Shown: positions 9,231 to 19,150 of the stretch, in pieces | Layout of the letters: each line of letters opens with the position of its first letter | How positions within the stretch are numbered: the first letter of the stretch is position 1 | Assembly: GCF_026319305.1 (NCBI RefSeq) | Contig: NZ_JAPDMV010000004.1 | Location: 40,460-104,459 of the forward strand | From: Methylophaga sp. OBS4 | Lineage (GTDB): Bacteria; Pseudomonadota; Gammaproteobacteria; Nitrosococcales; Methylophagaceae | DNA: 64,000 bases | Direction: 5' to 3' | Translations under genes and position numbers: made by a program | Notes under the pieces: model-generated | The model's input: the letters and a program-made list of their open reading frames with translations, nothing else | What the model was told of the DNA's origin: nothing | Databases searched by the model: none

Positions 9231-10530
9231 AATAAAACCCATCCATGACATCGTCGCCGGGCAGACGCTGATAGCCATAAGGTCTTGGTCGGGCCGGAGA
9301 CCTGTCGGGCCTGACTTCCTCGGCATCCGGGTGTCGCTGCAGAAACGCTTCAATTTGCTGCTCGTTCTCTTGTTTAAAAGCAGAGCAGGTAGTGTAAACC
9401 ATCAGGCCGTCCGCTTTCAGTAAAGGCCATAGATTATCGAGCAATTGTTGTTGTTTCTGTGCCAGATTGCTGATGTCTTCCGGCCGTCGCAAGGTTTTGA
9501 TATCAGGATGACGGCGGATCACGCCGCTGCCGGAGCAGGGCGCATCGATCAAAATACGGTCAAAGGTCTTGCCGTCCCACCATTTTCCGGTGTCAGCCGC
9601 ATCGGCCGCCATCAATGTCGCATTAAGTCGCAGACGATCGGTGTTTTGTCTGATCTGTTTGAGCCGCTCAGGATCAATATCCAAAGCCAGTACTTCATTC
9701 TCCGGCGCAATTTCGAGGATATGGCAAGTTTTCCCGCCCGGCGCGGCGCAGGCGTCCAGAATACGTTGTCCTGTCTTAATTGACATCAGCGGGGCAACCA
9801 GCTGTGCCGCACCATCCTGCACCGATACCATACCTTCACTGAAGCCGGGTAAAGCATAAACATCCGTGGCCTCCTGTAACAGAATGCCGTTGTCACAGCC
9901 GGCCATCGCACTGGCAGCAATCTCTGCTTTCGTGAGCATTAGCAGATAGGTGTCACGTGAAGCCAGCTGTTGATTGACCCGCAGCATCATCGGCGGTTGT
10001 TGATTGTTAGCCTCAGTAAGCTGTTGCCAAGCTGCCGGCCAGTCATGCTGATATTGTTTAAGCAGCCAGTCGGGGTGGGCATAATAGGCGCTTTCATGTT
10101 GTTTGAGTTGCTGCTCCAGCGAGTCTTGCTGGCGTTGATAGTTGCGCAGGCAAGCGTTCAGCAAGCCAACGGCCCACTGTTTGCCGAGCTTTTTACTGGC
10201 GTTGACCGTTTCTGAAATGGCGGCATGCGGCGGGGTGCGCATACTGCGAAGCTGGAACAGGCCGATCAGCAGCAGAGCCTGAATGTCCGCATCTTTATTT
10301 TTGAACGGTTTTTTCAACAATTGCGAGCCGAGGAAAGTCAGTGTGGGTTGCCAGCGTAATACGCCGTAACAAATCTGCTGACACAAACCTCGTTCTTTTT
10401 CTGCCAGTAACGGCAGGTTCTGAGCCAGCATGGCATTCAGAGAACGATGCTGACCGATGACTTGGGCCAGAATTGTGGCGGCAGCCGAGCGGGCACAAAG
10501 CAGTTTAGCCAAGGTGTTCGCCGACCTCAA
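9208..10530 (-). CDS. rsmB: 16S rRNA m5C967 methyltransferase RsmB
   Basis: A 440-residue protein with an N-terminal NusB-like RNA-binding domain (about 10-135) and a SAM-dependent RNA m5C methyltransferase domain: SAM loop CAAPGGKT at 261-268, catalytic Cys motif DAPCSGSG (C332) and second Cys TCS (C382). It methylates C967 of 16S rRNA with S-adenosylmethionine. The start overlaps the end of fmt by 26 bases, the usual fmt-rsmB arrangement. Confidence 0.97.
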   Translation of the reverse strand: MRSANTLAKLLCARSAAATILAQVIGQHRSLNAMLAQNLPLLAEKERGLCQQICYGVLRWQPTLTFLGSQLLKKPFKNKDADIQALLLIGLFQLRSMRTPPHAAISETVNASKKLGKQWAVGLLNACLRNYQRQQDSLEQQLKQHESAYYAHPDWLLKQYQHDWPAAWQQLTEANNQQPPMMLRVNQQLASRDTYLLMLTKAEIAASAMAGCDNGILLQEATDVYALPGFSEGMVSVQDGAAQLVAPLMSIKTGQRILDACAAPGGKTCHILEIAPENEVLALDIDPERLKQIRQNTDRLRLNATLMAADAADTGKWWDGKTFDRILIDAPCSGSGVIRRHPDIKTLRRPEDISNLAQKQQQLLDNLWPLLKADGLMVYTTCSAFKQENEQQIEAFLQRHPDAEEVRPDRSPARPRPYGYQRLPGDDVMDGFYYACLRRR

Positions 10531-11434
10531 TGGTATTAGCGTTGAGAAAATCCTGTACCGCCATCGCCCGTTTGCCGGGGATTTGCAGCTGTTTTACCCG
10601 TAATAAACCTTCACCGGTAGCAATATCTATCCCCTGTTTGCTCACCGCGATAACCGTGCCGGGCCTAGCCTGACTATCACCTTCGTTAACATCGGCCTGC
10701 CATATTTTGAAAGTATTATCACGCCAGCGTGTTTGTGCGACCGGCCAGGGATTAAAGGCATTGATCTGACGGCGAATAGCCGTGGCGGGTTGGGACCAGT
10801 CTATCTCAGCTTCCTGTTTTTGCAGTTTGTCGGCATAGCAACTCAGGGCGTTGTTTTGCTGCTGAGCATGTTGTTGCCTGTATTCAAGATCGGACAGGCT
10901 TGTTACCAGTGTGTTGGCACCCAGTTTGGCCAGACGGTCATGCAGATCCTGAGCGGTGTCATCAGCGTGTATGGGACAACGGGCTTCAGCCAGTACCGGG
11001 CCAGTATCTAGACCTGCTTCCATTTGCATGATGCAGATACCGGATTCTTTGTCTCCGGCGAGAATGGCGCGCTGAATCGGGGCGGCACCGCGCCAGCGAG
11101 GCAGTAATGATGCATGCACATTGATACACCCCAACCGCGGGGTGTCGAGTACGGCTTGTGGTAATAACAAGCCATAAGCCGCAACCACCATCAGATCTGC
11201 CTGGTAAGCCGCCAGGGTTTGACGGCTTTCCTCGGTCTTAAAGTTGAGCGGTTGTTCTACCGGAATATTATGTTGCAAAGCCAGCTGTTTGACCGGGCTG
11301 GCCGTTAGTTTACGGCCGCGGCCTGCGGGACGGTCGGGTTGGGTATAAACAGCACAGATGTCATGCTCGGTGCCCAGTAACGCGGTTAGCGTTTCGGCAG
11401 CAAAAGCTGGCGTACCGGCAAAAATGATGCGCAT
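10505..11434 (-). CDS. fmt: Methionyl-tRNA formyltransferase
   Basis: The 309-residue enzyme formylates initiator Met-tRNA with 10-formyl-tetrahydrofolate. Visible are the N-terminal FAGTPAFAAETL, the conserved SLLPRWRGAAPIQRAI segment with the formyl-transfer site, and the C-terminal OB-like tRNA-binding domain. It lies 8 bases after def and overlaps rsmB, forming the def-fmt-rsmB translation/rRNA unit. Confidence 0.97.
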   Translation of the reverse strand: MRIIFAGTPAFAAETLTALLGTEHDICAVYTQPDRPAGRGRKLTASPVKQLALQHNIPVEQPLNFKTEESRQTLAAYQADLMVVAAYGLLLPQAVLDTPRLGCINVHASLLPRWRGAAPIQRAILAGDKESGICIMQMEAGLDTGPVLAEARCPIHADDTAQDLHDRLAKLGANTLVTSLSDLEYRQQHAQQQNNALSCYADKLQKQEAEIDWSQPATAIRRQINAFNPWPVAQTRWRDNTFKIWQADVNEGDSQARPGTVIAVSKQGIDIATGEGLLRVKQLQIPGKRAMAVQDFLNANTIEVGEHLG

Positions 11435-11442
11435 TACGATCC

Positions 11443-11946
11443 TTACAGTTTTTGTTTTTGGTGTTTTTCCAGACGTTTTCTGATGCGCTGTCGCTTCAGA
11501 TTGCTGAGGTAGTCGATAAAGAGTTTACCATCCAGGTGATCGATCTCATGCTGAACGCAGGTGGCAAGCAAGCCCTCAGCATCAAATTCGATATCTTCGC
11601 CTTGCAGGTTAACCGCTTTGACTTTGACCTTGTCGGCACGAATCACAGCTTCGTAAGCTTCGGGTACAGACAAGCAGCCTTCTTCAAACTCTCGTTCACC
11701 TTCTTTATAAAGAATTTCCGGATTGATAAGCACCAGCGGGTCACTTTTATCCTCAGAGATGTCGATAACGATGATACGCCGTTGTATATCAACCTGATTG
11801 GCAGCGAGGCCGATCCCGGGTGCGTCATACATGGTTTCCAGCATATCTTCAGCGAGCTGGCGGATATCATCCGTTACTTCGGCGATCGGCTCCGCTTTTT
11901 TGCGTAAGCGGGGATCCGGGAAATGAAGAATATTCAAAATAGCCAT
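11443..11946 (-). CDS. def: Peptide deformylase
   Basis: A metalloprotease of 167 residues that removes the formyl group from nascent proteins. All three active-site motifs are present: GIGLAANQ (44-51), EGCLS (89-93, metal ligand C91) and HEIDH (133-137, two His ligands and catalytic Glu). An in-frame extension to 11982 exists, but the ATG at 11946 has an AGGT upstream and begins with the family N-terminus [15 protein letters not shown]. It is the first gene of the long minus-strand run through the NtrYX genes. Confidence 0.97.
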   Translation of the reverse strand: MAILNILHFPDPRLRKKAEPIAEVTDDIRQLAEDMLETMYDAPGIGLAANQVDIQRRIIVIDISEDKSDPLVLINPEILYKEGEREFEEGCLSVPEAYEAVIRADKVKVKAVNLQGEDIEFDAEGLLATCVQHEIDHLDGKLFIDYLSNLKRQRIRKRLEKHQKQKL

Positions 11947-12043
11947 GGTAGTACCTGTGTGTTTGCTCTGATTTAAGAGCAATGCAAGTTCAGAATATTT
12001 TTATTGTAATGCGGATAAGCAAGCTTGAGAAATGTTGCTGTTA

Positions 12044-12067
12044 ATAAAAAGGCGGCCAGAGGCCGCC
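12044..12067 (-). terminator. Intrinsic terminator of the cytochrome c gene
   Basis: Perfect 7-base stem GGCGGCC / GGCCGCC (12051-12057 and 12061-12067) with a 3-base loop, followed on the minus strand by TTTTTATT. It sits just after the cytochrome c stop codon and separates that gene from def. Confidence 0.85.
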
Positions 12068-12090
12068 CGCTGACCGATTCTGCAACAAGC

Positions 12091-12408
12091 TTATTTCAAG
12101 CTGGCAAAATAAGCAGCCAGATTATCGATGTCTTCATCGGACAGATTGGCAGCCTGTTGCTGCATCAGCGATGCCATGCCTCCTTGGCGTTCTTTGCTGC
12201 GGTATGCTTTTAATGCTGAAACCAGATAAGCTTCATTTTGCCCGGCCAGGTTGGGATAAGCAGGTATGGTAGCAATACCGTTGGCGCCATGACAGGCTGC
12301 ACAAATACCGGCTTTAGCTTTGCCGGCTTCAACGTCGCCCGCAGCCATGGCCGTGGGTGCTGTTATTAATGTAGCGATGCTCAGCAGGGTGATAGCAATA
12401 GATTTCAT
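12091..12408 (-). CDS. Small periplasmic monohaem cytochrome c (class I, c553/c4-like)
   Basis: A 105-residue protein from the ATG at 12408, which has AGGAGT upstream; the longer frame to 12471 has no such site. A signal peptide ends at TAMA-AG, then a single haem-binding CAACH at 36-40 and a probable axial Met in the GGMASLMQ region, followed by the C-terminal helix [15 protein letters not shown] typical of class I cytochromes. It would carry electrons in the periplasm; the donor and acceptor cannot be told. It forms a single-gene unit with its own terminator, inserted between def and the divergent lysM gene, which are usually neighbours. Confidence 0.92.
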   Translation of the reverse strand: MKSIAITLLSIATLITAPTAMAAGDVEAGKAKAGICAACHGANGIATIPAYPNLAGQNEAYLVSALKAYRSKERQGGMASLMQQQAANLSDEDIDNLAAYFASLK

Positions 12409-12606
12409 AACGTTACTCCTTTCCAGATGCAGTAATATAATGCCATGTATAGTGCTGATAATGTAAACCAAATCGTTGGTATATGACAGTTTTTATCGTT
12501 ATTAGTTGCCTAATAACTTGATAAGTGTTTACGCTTATAACACACTATATCCACTGTTACTCAATACTGGGATCAGGGTAACGTTTATGCCCATGAGGAT
12601 ATTTCA

Positions 12607-13638
12607 ATGATACGACGCATTGTCTTTAGTCTGTTTTTTGTATTGTTAAGCTTGCCGCTGGTGGCAAATGAAGTCGAACTCAACCCTGATCATCCACAAC
12701 GTTATACCGTTGTTAAAGGTGACACCTTGTGGGATATTTCGGGCATGTTTCTCAGGTATCCCTGGCACTGGCCCGATATCTGGTACGTCAATCCCCAAAT
12801 TGAAAACCCACACCTGATTTATCCCGGAGACGAACTCACGCTGGTTTATCGTGATGGTCAGCCGATGTTGGAACTCAGTCGTGGCAAGCGTACTGTCAAA
12901 CTGTCTCCACAAGTGCGTGAGACCATGCTGGACAAAGCGATTCCGACCATCCCATTGTCAGCGATAAGGCCTTTCCTGACCAAACCGAGAGTAGTCGGTG
13001 CCGAAGTTATGGAAACCGCGCCTTACGTGGTGGCCAGTGCTGATGAGAGACTGATTTCCGGCTCAGGCGATTATGTTTACGCCCGTGGTATCAATGAAAA
13101 TCAAGCAGAAACTTACAGTGTTTTCCACGGCGGCGAGGTCTATGTTGATCCGGAGACTAACGAAGTCCTGGGTTATGAAGCTATTTATACGGGGGATGCC
13201 AGCCTGGCTGCGGCAGGCGATCCGGCCAAAATGGATTTGACTTATACCAATCGCGAAGTACAGATCGGTGACCGCTTGCTGGAAGTGGAAGAGGAGGACT
13301 TTGATCTTAATTTTATTCCGCGTTCTCCGGAGCAAGACCTGCATGGCCGGATCATTTCTGTGTTTGATGGTGTGTCGCAGGTCGGTCAATATCAGATTGT
13401 GGTACTGAACCTGGGCACACGGGACGGGCTTGAATCCGGACATGTTTTATCCGTATTCCAGGCGGGTGAAACTATCGAGGATCAAGTGACAGCAGATCGT
13501 AAGGATACGGTCACACTGCCTGATGAGCATGCGGGTGAGGCAATGGTGTTCAAACTGTATGAAAAAGTCAGTTATGCCATTGTAATGAAAGCAACCCGTG
13601 CGATTCACCTTTACGACAAAGTGAACAGCGCCCCATAA
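12607..13638 (+). CDS. LysM domain exported protein
   Basis: A 343-residue protein with a signal peptide (cleavage near VANEVE at about 20) and one LysM domain near 30-80 (YTVVKGDTLWDISGMFLR, then IYPGDEL), which binds peptidoglycan. The remaining 250 residues belong to the family always found before dprA and divergent from def/fmt in gammaproteobacteria; its role is unknown but cell-wall related. The dprA start follows after 6 bases, so the two are co-transcribed. Confidence 0.9.
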   Translation: MIRRIVFSLFFVLLSLPLVANEVELNPDHPQRYTVVKGDTLWDISGMFLRYPWHWPDIWYVNPQIENPHLIYPGDELTLVYRDGQPMLELSRGKRTVKLSPQVRETMLDKAIPTIPLSAIRPFLTKPRVVGAEVMETAPYVVASADERLISGSGDYVYARGINENQAETYSVFHGGEVYVDPETNEVLGYEAIYTGDASLAAAGDPAKMDLTYTNREVQIGDRLLEVEEEDFDLNFIPRSPEQDLHGRIISVFDGVSQVGQYQIVVLNLGTRDGLESGHVLSVFQAGETIEDQVTADRKDTVTLPDEHAGEAMVFKLYEKVSYAIVMKATRAIHLYDKVNSAP

Positions 13639-13644
13639 AAGGAC

Positions 13645-14763
13645 TTGCTTCTGGATAATATTCCTGACAAGCAAAAATCGCTGGCTTGTTGGATTGCCCT
13701 GCAACGAATTCCGGGAGTGGGGCCTGCGACTTATGCCAGACTGCTGGAACAGTTTGGCGATCCTCAACGCATTCTGGACAAGCCGGGCCGTATCAACGGC
13801 CTGAGCCAATCTGTACAAGAAGCGCTTTATCAGCCTGACTGGCAACAGGTCGAACGCGATTTGGCCTGGCTGGAGGCTGAGAACCGAACGGTTATTACCC
13901 TGCATGATCCGCACTATCCTGAACTGCTGCGGCAGATCAGTGATCCGCCTTGTGTATTGTATGTCCAGGGTGATGCCAGCTTGTTATCAGAATGGCAACT
14001 GGCGATCGTCGGTAGTCGTAATCCTTCTGCATCAGGACGCGATACCGCTTTTGATTTTGCCCGCTACCTTGCTGGTGGTGGTCTCACCGTGACCAGTGGT
14101 CTGGCAATGGGGATTGATGGTGCCGCGCACAAAGGCGCATTGGCCGCAGGTGGTAAAACCATCGCTGTGGTGGCAACCGGGTTGGATCGGGTGTATCCGG
14201 CGCAACATCGCCAGTTAGCACATGATATTGCCGCCAATGGCGCTATAGTCTCTGAATTCCCTTTAGGCACAACACCACGAGCGGAGCTGTTTCCCAGACG
14301 TAATCGTATTATCAGCGGCCTGTCGTTGGGCACGTTGATAGTGGAGGCTGCATTGAAAAGCGGTTCTCTGATCACGGCCAGAATGGCGATGGAGCAGAGT
14401 AGAGAAGTGTTTGCGATACCAGGGTCTATTCATAATCCATTGTCCCGTGGTTGTCATCAGCTTATTCGAGAAGGGGCGAAGCTGGTGGAAACAGCGGATG
14501 ATATTATTGAAGAGCTGAGCGCACTGGCCGGGGTAAGGAAACCTTTGGCAGTTGATCTGGCAGATTTCTCGGTCAGTCATGAAAAAGATAGCGATTACCG
14601 GATTCTGTTTGAATATTTGGGATATGACCCTGTCCCTGTAGATAAGTTGATTGAAAATAGCGGATTGACGGCTGATGTCGTTTCATCCATGCTGTTATTA
14701 CTAGAGTTACAAGGTGAGGTTGAGTCATTGCCGGGCGGACGTTATGTACGAACGGGTTCCTGA
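13645..14763 (+). CDS. dprA: DNA-processing protein DprA (Smf)
   Basis: A 372-residue cytosolic protein starting at TTG 13645, with AAAAGGA just upstream. Order: N-terminal SAM-like helical domain containing LQRIPGVGPATYARLL, the extended Rossmann fold (VGSRNPSASGR, SGLAMGIDGAAHKGAL, FPRRNRIISGLS) and a C-terminal winged-helix domain (about 320-370). DprA loads RecA on incoming single-stranded DNA in natural transformation. Presence alone does not prove competence. Confidence 0.96.
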   Translation: MLLDNIPDKQKSLACWIALQRIPGVGPATYARLLEQFGDPQRILDKPGRINGLSQSVQEALYQPDWQQVERDLAWLEAENRTVITLHDPHYPELLRQISDPPCVLYVQGDASLLSEWQLAIVGSRNPSASGRDTAFDFARYLAGGGLTVTSGLAMGIDGAAHKGALAAGGKTIAVVATGLDRVYPAQHRQLAHDIAANGAIVSEFPLGTTPRAELFPRRNRIISGLSLGTLIVEAALKSGSLITARMAMEQSREVFAIPGSIHNPLSRGCHQLIREGAKLVETADDIIEELSALAGVRKPLAVDLADFSVSHEKDSDYRILFEYLGYDPVPVDKLIENSGLTADVVSSMLLLLELQGEVESLPGGRYVRTGS

Positions 14764-14786
14764 ACCAGGCTTATAAAGAGAAACGA

Positions 14787-15254
14787 ATGAAAGAAAATGT
14801 AATTGATGTGTTGTTGTATCTGTTTGAAAACTACATCGACACAGAAGACAGTGATAAGCCCGATAACGATGTGTTGGAACTGGAACTGGAACAAGTCGGT
14901 TTTCAGGAACTGGAAATTCACAAAGCGTTGGAATGGCTTGAAAATATGACTGTTGTGGCGGATATGCCGCTCAAGCGGCATGCGACCATGCGGGTATTCA
15001 GTGAAGTGGAAAAGGAAAGACTTGACGTTGAAAGCCGTGGTTATCTGCTGTTTCTGGAACAGGTCGGCGTTTTGGATGTCGAAACGCGTGAAGTTGTGAT
15101 CGAACGGGTCATGGCGCTGGATACGGAAGAAATCGACCTGGATCAGCTCAAATGGGTGATCTTGATGGTACTTTTCTACCAGCCCGGCAGGGAAGTTGCT
15201 TTTGCCTGGATGGAAGATCTGGTGTTTGAAGACCTGGAGGCTGTTGTTCACTGA
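14787..15254 (+). CDS. smg: Smg family protein (DUF494)
   Basis: An acidic 155-residue protein that matches the Smg family, which lies between dprA and topA in most gammaproteobacteria. It starts MKENVIDVLLYLFENYID and has no signal or membrane segment. The molecular function is not known. It begins 23 bases after dprA with AGAGAAACGA as a modest ribosome binding site and is part of the lysM-dprA-smg run. Confidence 0.93.
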   Translation: MKENVIDVLLYLFENYIDTEDSDKPDNDVLELELEQVGFQELEIHKALEWLENMTVVADMPLKRHATMRVFSEVEKERLDVESRGYLLFLEQVGVLDVETREVVIERVMALDTEEIDLDQLKWVILMVLFYQPGREVAFAWMEDLVFEDLEAVVH

Positions 15255-15339
15255 CACAGCGAAAAACAGACTGCTCAAAACTCTGCCCGTGTAATGCGGG
15301 CTTTGTTGTTTAATACGCTGGTTTTTGGTACTGGAGAAT

Positions 15340-17625
15340 ATGGGAAAGAAATTAGTCATCGTCGAATCGCCTGCCAAGGCGAAGACCATCAAAAAATATC
15401 TGGGAAAAGATGTCGAAGTGCTGGCTTCTTATGGCCATGTTCGGGATTTGCTGCCCAAAGAAGGCGCTGTCGATCCGGCTAATGACTTTGCGATGAAGTA
15501 TCAAATTATCGATCGTAACAGCAAACATGTCGACGCCATTGCTAAGGCGATGAAAAAAGCCGATGCCCTCTATCTGGCAACGGATCCGGATCGCGAGGGA
15601 GAGGCCATTTCCTGGCATCTCTACGAATTGTTGAAAAAGCGCGGCGTTTTGAAAGACAAAGAAACCTATCGCGTTGTCTTTCATGAAATCACCAAACAAG
15701 CAGTCAACGATGCGGTCGCCCATCCGCGAGACTTATCTATGGATATGGTCAACGCGCAGCAGGCGCGACGTGCACTTGATTATCTGGTGGGGTTTACGCT
15801 GTCACCGTTATTGTGGAAAAAAGTCCGGCGCGGGCTTTCCGCGGGCCGGGTGCAGAGTCCGGCTTTACGCATGATCGTCGAACGTGAACTGGAAATTGAA
15901 GCTTTTACCCCCAGGGAATACTGGACCATCGAAGCCGATGCGGCGGCGGAAGATAAAGCCTTTCAGGCCAAGCTGACGCATTTTGAAGGCACAAAACTCA
16001 GCCAGTTCAGTGTCGATAATGCTGATCAGTCTGCCGAAGTGGTGGCTAAGCTCAATAAAGCTGCTCAGGGTAAATTGCTGGTTACCAGCGTTGACAAAAA
16101 ACAACGCAAACGCAATCCGGCCGCGCCTTTTACTACCTCGACCTTGCAGCAGGAAGCTTCGCGTAAGCTGGGTTTTGGCGCGCAACGCACCATGAGTGTG
16201 GCCCAGCAGTTATATGAAGGGGTGGATACTGGTGAAGGTGCTGTCGGTTTGATCACCTATATGCGTACGGACTCGGTCACGCTGGCGGCTGAAGCCGTGG
16301 AGGAAATCCGCAGCTTTATTGCCGAGAAATATGGCAAACAGATGGTGCCGGGCAAGCCGCAGCAATACAAAACCAAATCCAAAAACGCTCAGGAAGCGCA
16401 CGAAGCGATACGCCCCACTTCAGCGATGCGTACGCCGGAAGAGATGAAAGCCTACCTGCCCGTCGATCAGCTCAAACTCTATACCCTGATTTGGCAACGC
16501 ACAGTGGCCTGTCAGATGGTGCACGCAACCCTGAATACCGTTGCCGTGGATCTGGGCTGTGGCAGTGGCAATACCTTCAGAGCCAATGGTTCTACCGTCG
16601 TGAATCCCGGTTTTATGAGTGTGTATCTGGAAGGTAAGGACGATACTGCTAAAACAGATAAAGATGAGAACCTGCTGCCGCCGATGGAAGTGGGACAGAT
16701 CGTCGATCTCAAAGCTATCCGGCCTGAACAGCATTTTACCGAGCCGCCACCGCGTTACAGTGAAGCCAGCCTGGTGCGCAGTCTGGAAGAGCACGATATC
16801 GGCCGTCCATCGACTTATGCCAGTATTATTTCTACCCTGTTGCAGCGTGAGTATGTTGAGTTGGTGACCAAACGTTTCCACCCCACCGATGTCGGTCGTG
16901 TGGTGGGCAAATTCCTGGTCGAACACTTCACCAAGTATGTCGACTATGATTTTACTGCCAAGCTGGAAGATGAACTCGATGCGGTTGCCCGCGGTGAAGA
17001 AGAATGGATTCCGCTGTTACGCAATTTCTGGGGGCCGTTCAAGGAACAGGTAGAAACCAAAGACAAAGAGGTCCAGCGCAGTGACGTGACCCAGGAACTT
17101 CTGGATGAGGACTGTCCGAAATGTGGTAAAAAGCTTTCCAGCCGTTTGGGGCGGAGCGGGCGCTTTATTGGTTGTACCGGTTATCCGGAGTGCGATTACA
17201 CCCGAAATATTAATGGCGAAGAGAACACCAATAACGAACCTGAAGTAGTCGAAGGACGTAAATGTCCGAAATGTGAATCTGATTTGTGGATCCGCACCGG
17301 CAAATACGGCAAATTCATCGGTTGTTCAAGCTATCCAAAATGCAAACATATCGAATCTCTGGAGCAACCGACTAATACCGGTGTTGAGTGTCCCAAATGC
17401 CATAAAGGTGAAATCCTGACCCGTAAGTCACGTCGTGGCAAAGTGTTTTATTCCTGTTCCGAATACCCGTCGTGTGATTATGCGATCTGGAATGAACCGG
17501 TAGCTGAAGCGTGTCCGAATTGCAGCTGGCCTATTTTGACCATCAAAACCACCAAAAGCAAAGGCACCGAAAAAGTTTGCCCGCAAAAAGAATGCGGTTT
17601 TACGGAAAAGATTGAAAGCGCCTAG
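15340..17625 (+). CDS. topA: DNA topoisomerase I
   Basis: A type IA topoisomerase of 761 residues that relaxes negative supercoils. The ATG at 15340 has GGAG four bases upstream and gives the family N-terminus MGKKLVIVESPAKAKT; an upstream TTG at 15325 is less likely. The Toprim domain is N-terminal (acidic DPDREGE), the catalytic Tyr is Y307 in YMRTDS, and the C-terminus carries Cys4 zinc ribbons beginning CPKCGKK, CPKCESD and CPKCHKG plus a last CPNC...CPQKEC unit. It ends 4 bases before the convergent SelW-like gene, with no visible terminator between them. Confidence 0.98.
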   Translation: MGKKLVIVESPAKAKTIKKYLGKDVEVLASYGHVRDLLPKEGAVDPANDFAMKYQIIDRNSKHVDAIAKAMKKADALYLATDPDREGEAISWHLYELLKKRGVLKDKETYRVVFHEITKQAVNDAVAHPRDLSMDMVNAQQARRALDYLVGFTLSPLLWKKVRRGLSAGRVQSPALRMIVERELEIEAFTPREYWTIEADAAAEDKAFQAKLTHFEGTKLSQFSVDNADQSAEVVAKLNKAAQGKLLVTSVDKKQRKRNPAAPFTTSTLQQEASRKLGFGAQRTMSVAQQLYEGVDTGEGAVGLITYMRTDSVTLAAEAVEEIRSFIAEKYGKQMVPGKPQQYKTKSKNAQEAHEAIRPTSAMRTPEEMKAYLPVDQLKLYTLIWQRTVACQMVHATLNTVAVDLGCGSGNTFRANGSTVVNPGFMSVYLEGKDDTAKTDKDENLLPPMEVGQIVDLKAIRPEQHFTEPPPRYSEASLVRSLEEHDIGRPSTYASIISTLLQREYVELVTKRFHPTDVGRVVGKFLVEHFTKYVDYDFTAKLEDELDAVARGEEEWIPLLRNFWGPFKEQVETKDKEVQRSDVTQELLDEDCPKCGKKLSSRLGRSGRFIGCTGYPECDYTRNINGEENTNNEPEVVEGRKCPKCESDLWIRTGKYGKFIGCSSYPKCKHIESLEQPTNTGVECPKCHKGEILTRKSRRGKVFYSCSEYPSCDYAIWNEPVAEACPNCSWPILTIKTTKSKGTEKVCPQKECGFTEKIESA

Positions 17626-17629
17626 GTGT

Positions 17630-17911
17630 TTATGGTTCGGGTTTGCGATCAGCATGTCCGAGATCCCGCTCCGGAGCGATCACGTCTCTGACCCGTTGTT
17701 TAAGCTCGGTAATTTCCGGAAAGCGCCCTTCATTTTTGCGTGACCACACCAGTTTGTCATTGGCGGTCACTTCAAAAACGCCGCCGCTGCCGGGTTTGAG
17801 GGTCAGCTCATCCACTTCACCGTCAAAGGTGGTCAGCAGTTCCTGTGCCATCCACCCTGCGCGAAGCAACCAGCGGCATTGAGTGCAGTAAGTGATGGTT
17901 ATCTTGTTCAT
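17630..17911 (-). CDS. SelT/SelW/SelH family thioredoxin-like protein (Cys form)
   Basis: A 93-residue protein with the family N-terminus ITYCTQCRWLLRAGWMAQELL, i.e. a CxxC redox motif after the first beta strand, and the G-FEV segment followed by LVWSRKNEGRFPE typical of the Rdx domain. It uses Cys, not selenocysteine. A thiol-redox role is likely but the partner is unknown. It starts 9 bases after the purK stop and is probably co-transcribed with purEK, an association that may be only positional. Confidence 0.88.
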   Translation of the reverse strand: MNKITITYCTQCRWLLRAGWMAQELLTTFDGEVDELTLKPGSGGVFEVTANDKLVWSRKNEGRFPEITELKQRVRDVIAPERDLGHADRKPEP

Positions 17912-17920
17912 TTGACTCTA

Positions 17921-19063
17921 TTAATCGGATTGTAGCGACTGGAAAGCTTTTTCTGCCAGTTCCATAGCCTGTTGTGTGTTATTAGCCAGTATATTGAAAT
18001 GCCCCATTTTACGGCCAGGGCGGGCTTCTTGTTTGCCGTACAGGTGCAGTTTGATATTGGGGTGGACAAGCAGGGTATTCCAATGCGGAACACTGCTGCC
18101 CCAGACATCACCAAGCAGATTAACCATTACCACCGGTGAAATCAGATCGCAATTGCCGGAAGGCAGGCCGCACAGCATCCTGACTTGTTGTTCGAACTGT
18201 GAGGTATGGCAGGCATCTACGGTATAGTGGCCGGAATTGTGAGGGCGTGGTGCGATCTCATTGGCAATAATCTCGCCGGATGTCGAAACAAAAAACTCTA
18301 CCGCCATGGTACCGACATAGTCGAGACCTTCGGCAATTTTATCGGCCATTTGCAAGGCTTGTTGTGCCTGTTCAACCGGCACGCCGCTTGGCACGGTAGT
18401 GGTGTGCAGAATACCGTTGATATGGACGTTTTCGGCCACCGGAAAGTTGGTAACCATACCAGATGTGCTTCTGGCCAGTACGACAGATATTTCCCGCTCC
18501 AGATCAATGCGTTGTTCCAATACACATTCGACATTACCCAACGCATCAAAAGCCTGGTAAACCTCTTGCAAAGACTGACATACCACCTGACCTTTGCCGT
18601 CATAACCGAAAGTGGCAACTTTTAAAATCGCCGGGAATTGAATCGTTTGTTCGGCAGCGGCAATATCGTCAACATCGTGAATCGCTGCAAAAGGCACGGT
18701 TGGAATACCCAGAGATGCAATAAATGCTTTTTCGACGTTGCGGTTCTGAGTGGTGGCGAGAGCCTTTGATGACGGATGTACGATTGTCTTCTGTTCCAGA
18801 AAAGCCAGCGTAGCAGCCGGTATGTTCTCAAATTCGGTAGTGATGGCGTCACATGATTGAGCCAATTTTTCCAGTGCTTTTTCATTGTCGTATTTGGCGC
18901 AGATATGCTGTTCGGCGATCACGCCGGCAGGACTTTGAGGGTCGGGGTCAAACACCACGACTTTATAACCCATGGTCTGGGCTGCCGTGGTAAACATACG
19001 GCCGAGCTGACCACCGCCTAACATACCTAAAGTGGCTCCCGGTAAAATCTGCGTATTCATCAT
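17921..19063 (-). CDS. purK: N5-carboxyaminoimidazole ribonucleotide synthase
   Basis: ATP-grasp enzyme of 380 residues that turns aminoimidazole ribonucleotide, bicarbonate and ATP into N5-CAIR in purine synthesis. Visible: N-terminal GMLGGGQLGRM, ATP-grasp FGYDGKGQ segment, and EIAPRPHNSGH. Two adjacent ATG codons (19063, 19060) follow AGAGG; the second has the better spacing. It lies 87 bases downstream of purE on the same strand. Confidence 0.97.
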   Translation of the reverse strand: MMNTQILPGATLGMLGGGQLGRMFTTAAQTMGYKVVVFDPDPQSPAGVIAEQHICAKYDNEKALEKLAQSCDAITTEFENIPAATLAFLEQKTIVHPSSKALATTQNRNVEKAFIASLGIPTVPFAAIHDVDDIAAAEQTIQFPAILKVATFGYDGKGQVVCQSLQEVYQAFDALGNVECVLEQRIDLEREISVVLARSTSGMVTNFPVAENVHINGILHTTTVPSGVPVEQAQQALQMADKIAEGLDYVGTMAVEFFVSTSGEIIANEIAPRPHNSGHYTVDACHTSQFEQQVRMLCGLPSGNCDLISPVVMVNLLGDVWGSSVPHWNTLLVHPNIKLHLYGKQEARPGRKMGHFNILANNTQQAMELAEKAFQSLQSD

Positions 19064-19150
19064 AACCTCTTTGCGTGAGCCATTCCGTGACTGAACGGCC
19101 TGCCCTGTTCTATAATCAAAATTTGAGCAATCAGTATCTTTATCGTTGTA

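Noticed and set aside
9949..9964. parS-like TGTCACGTGAAGCC inside rsmB
   Set aside because: Several mismatches to TGTTTCACGTGAAACA, far from parAB; likely chance.
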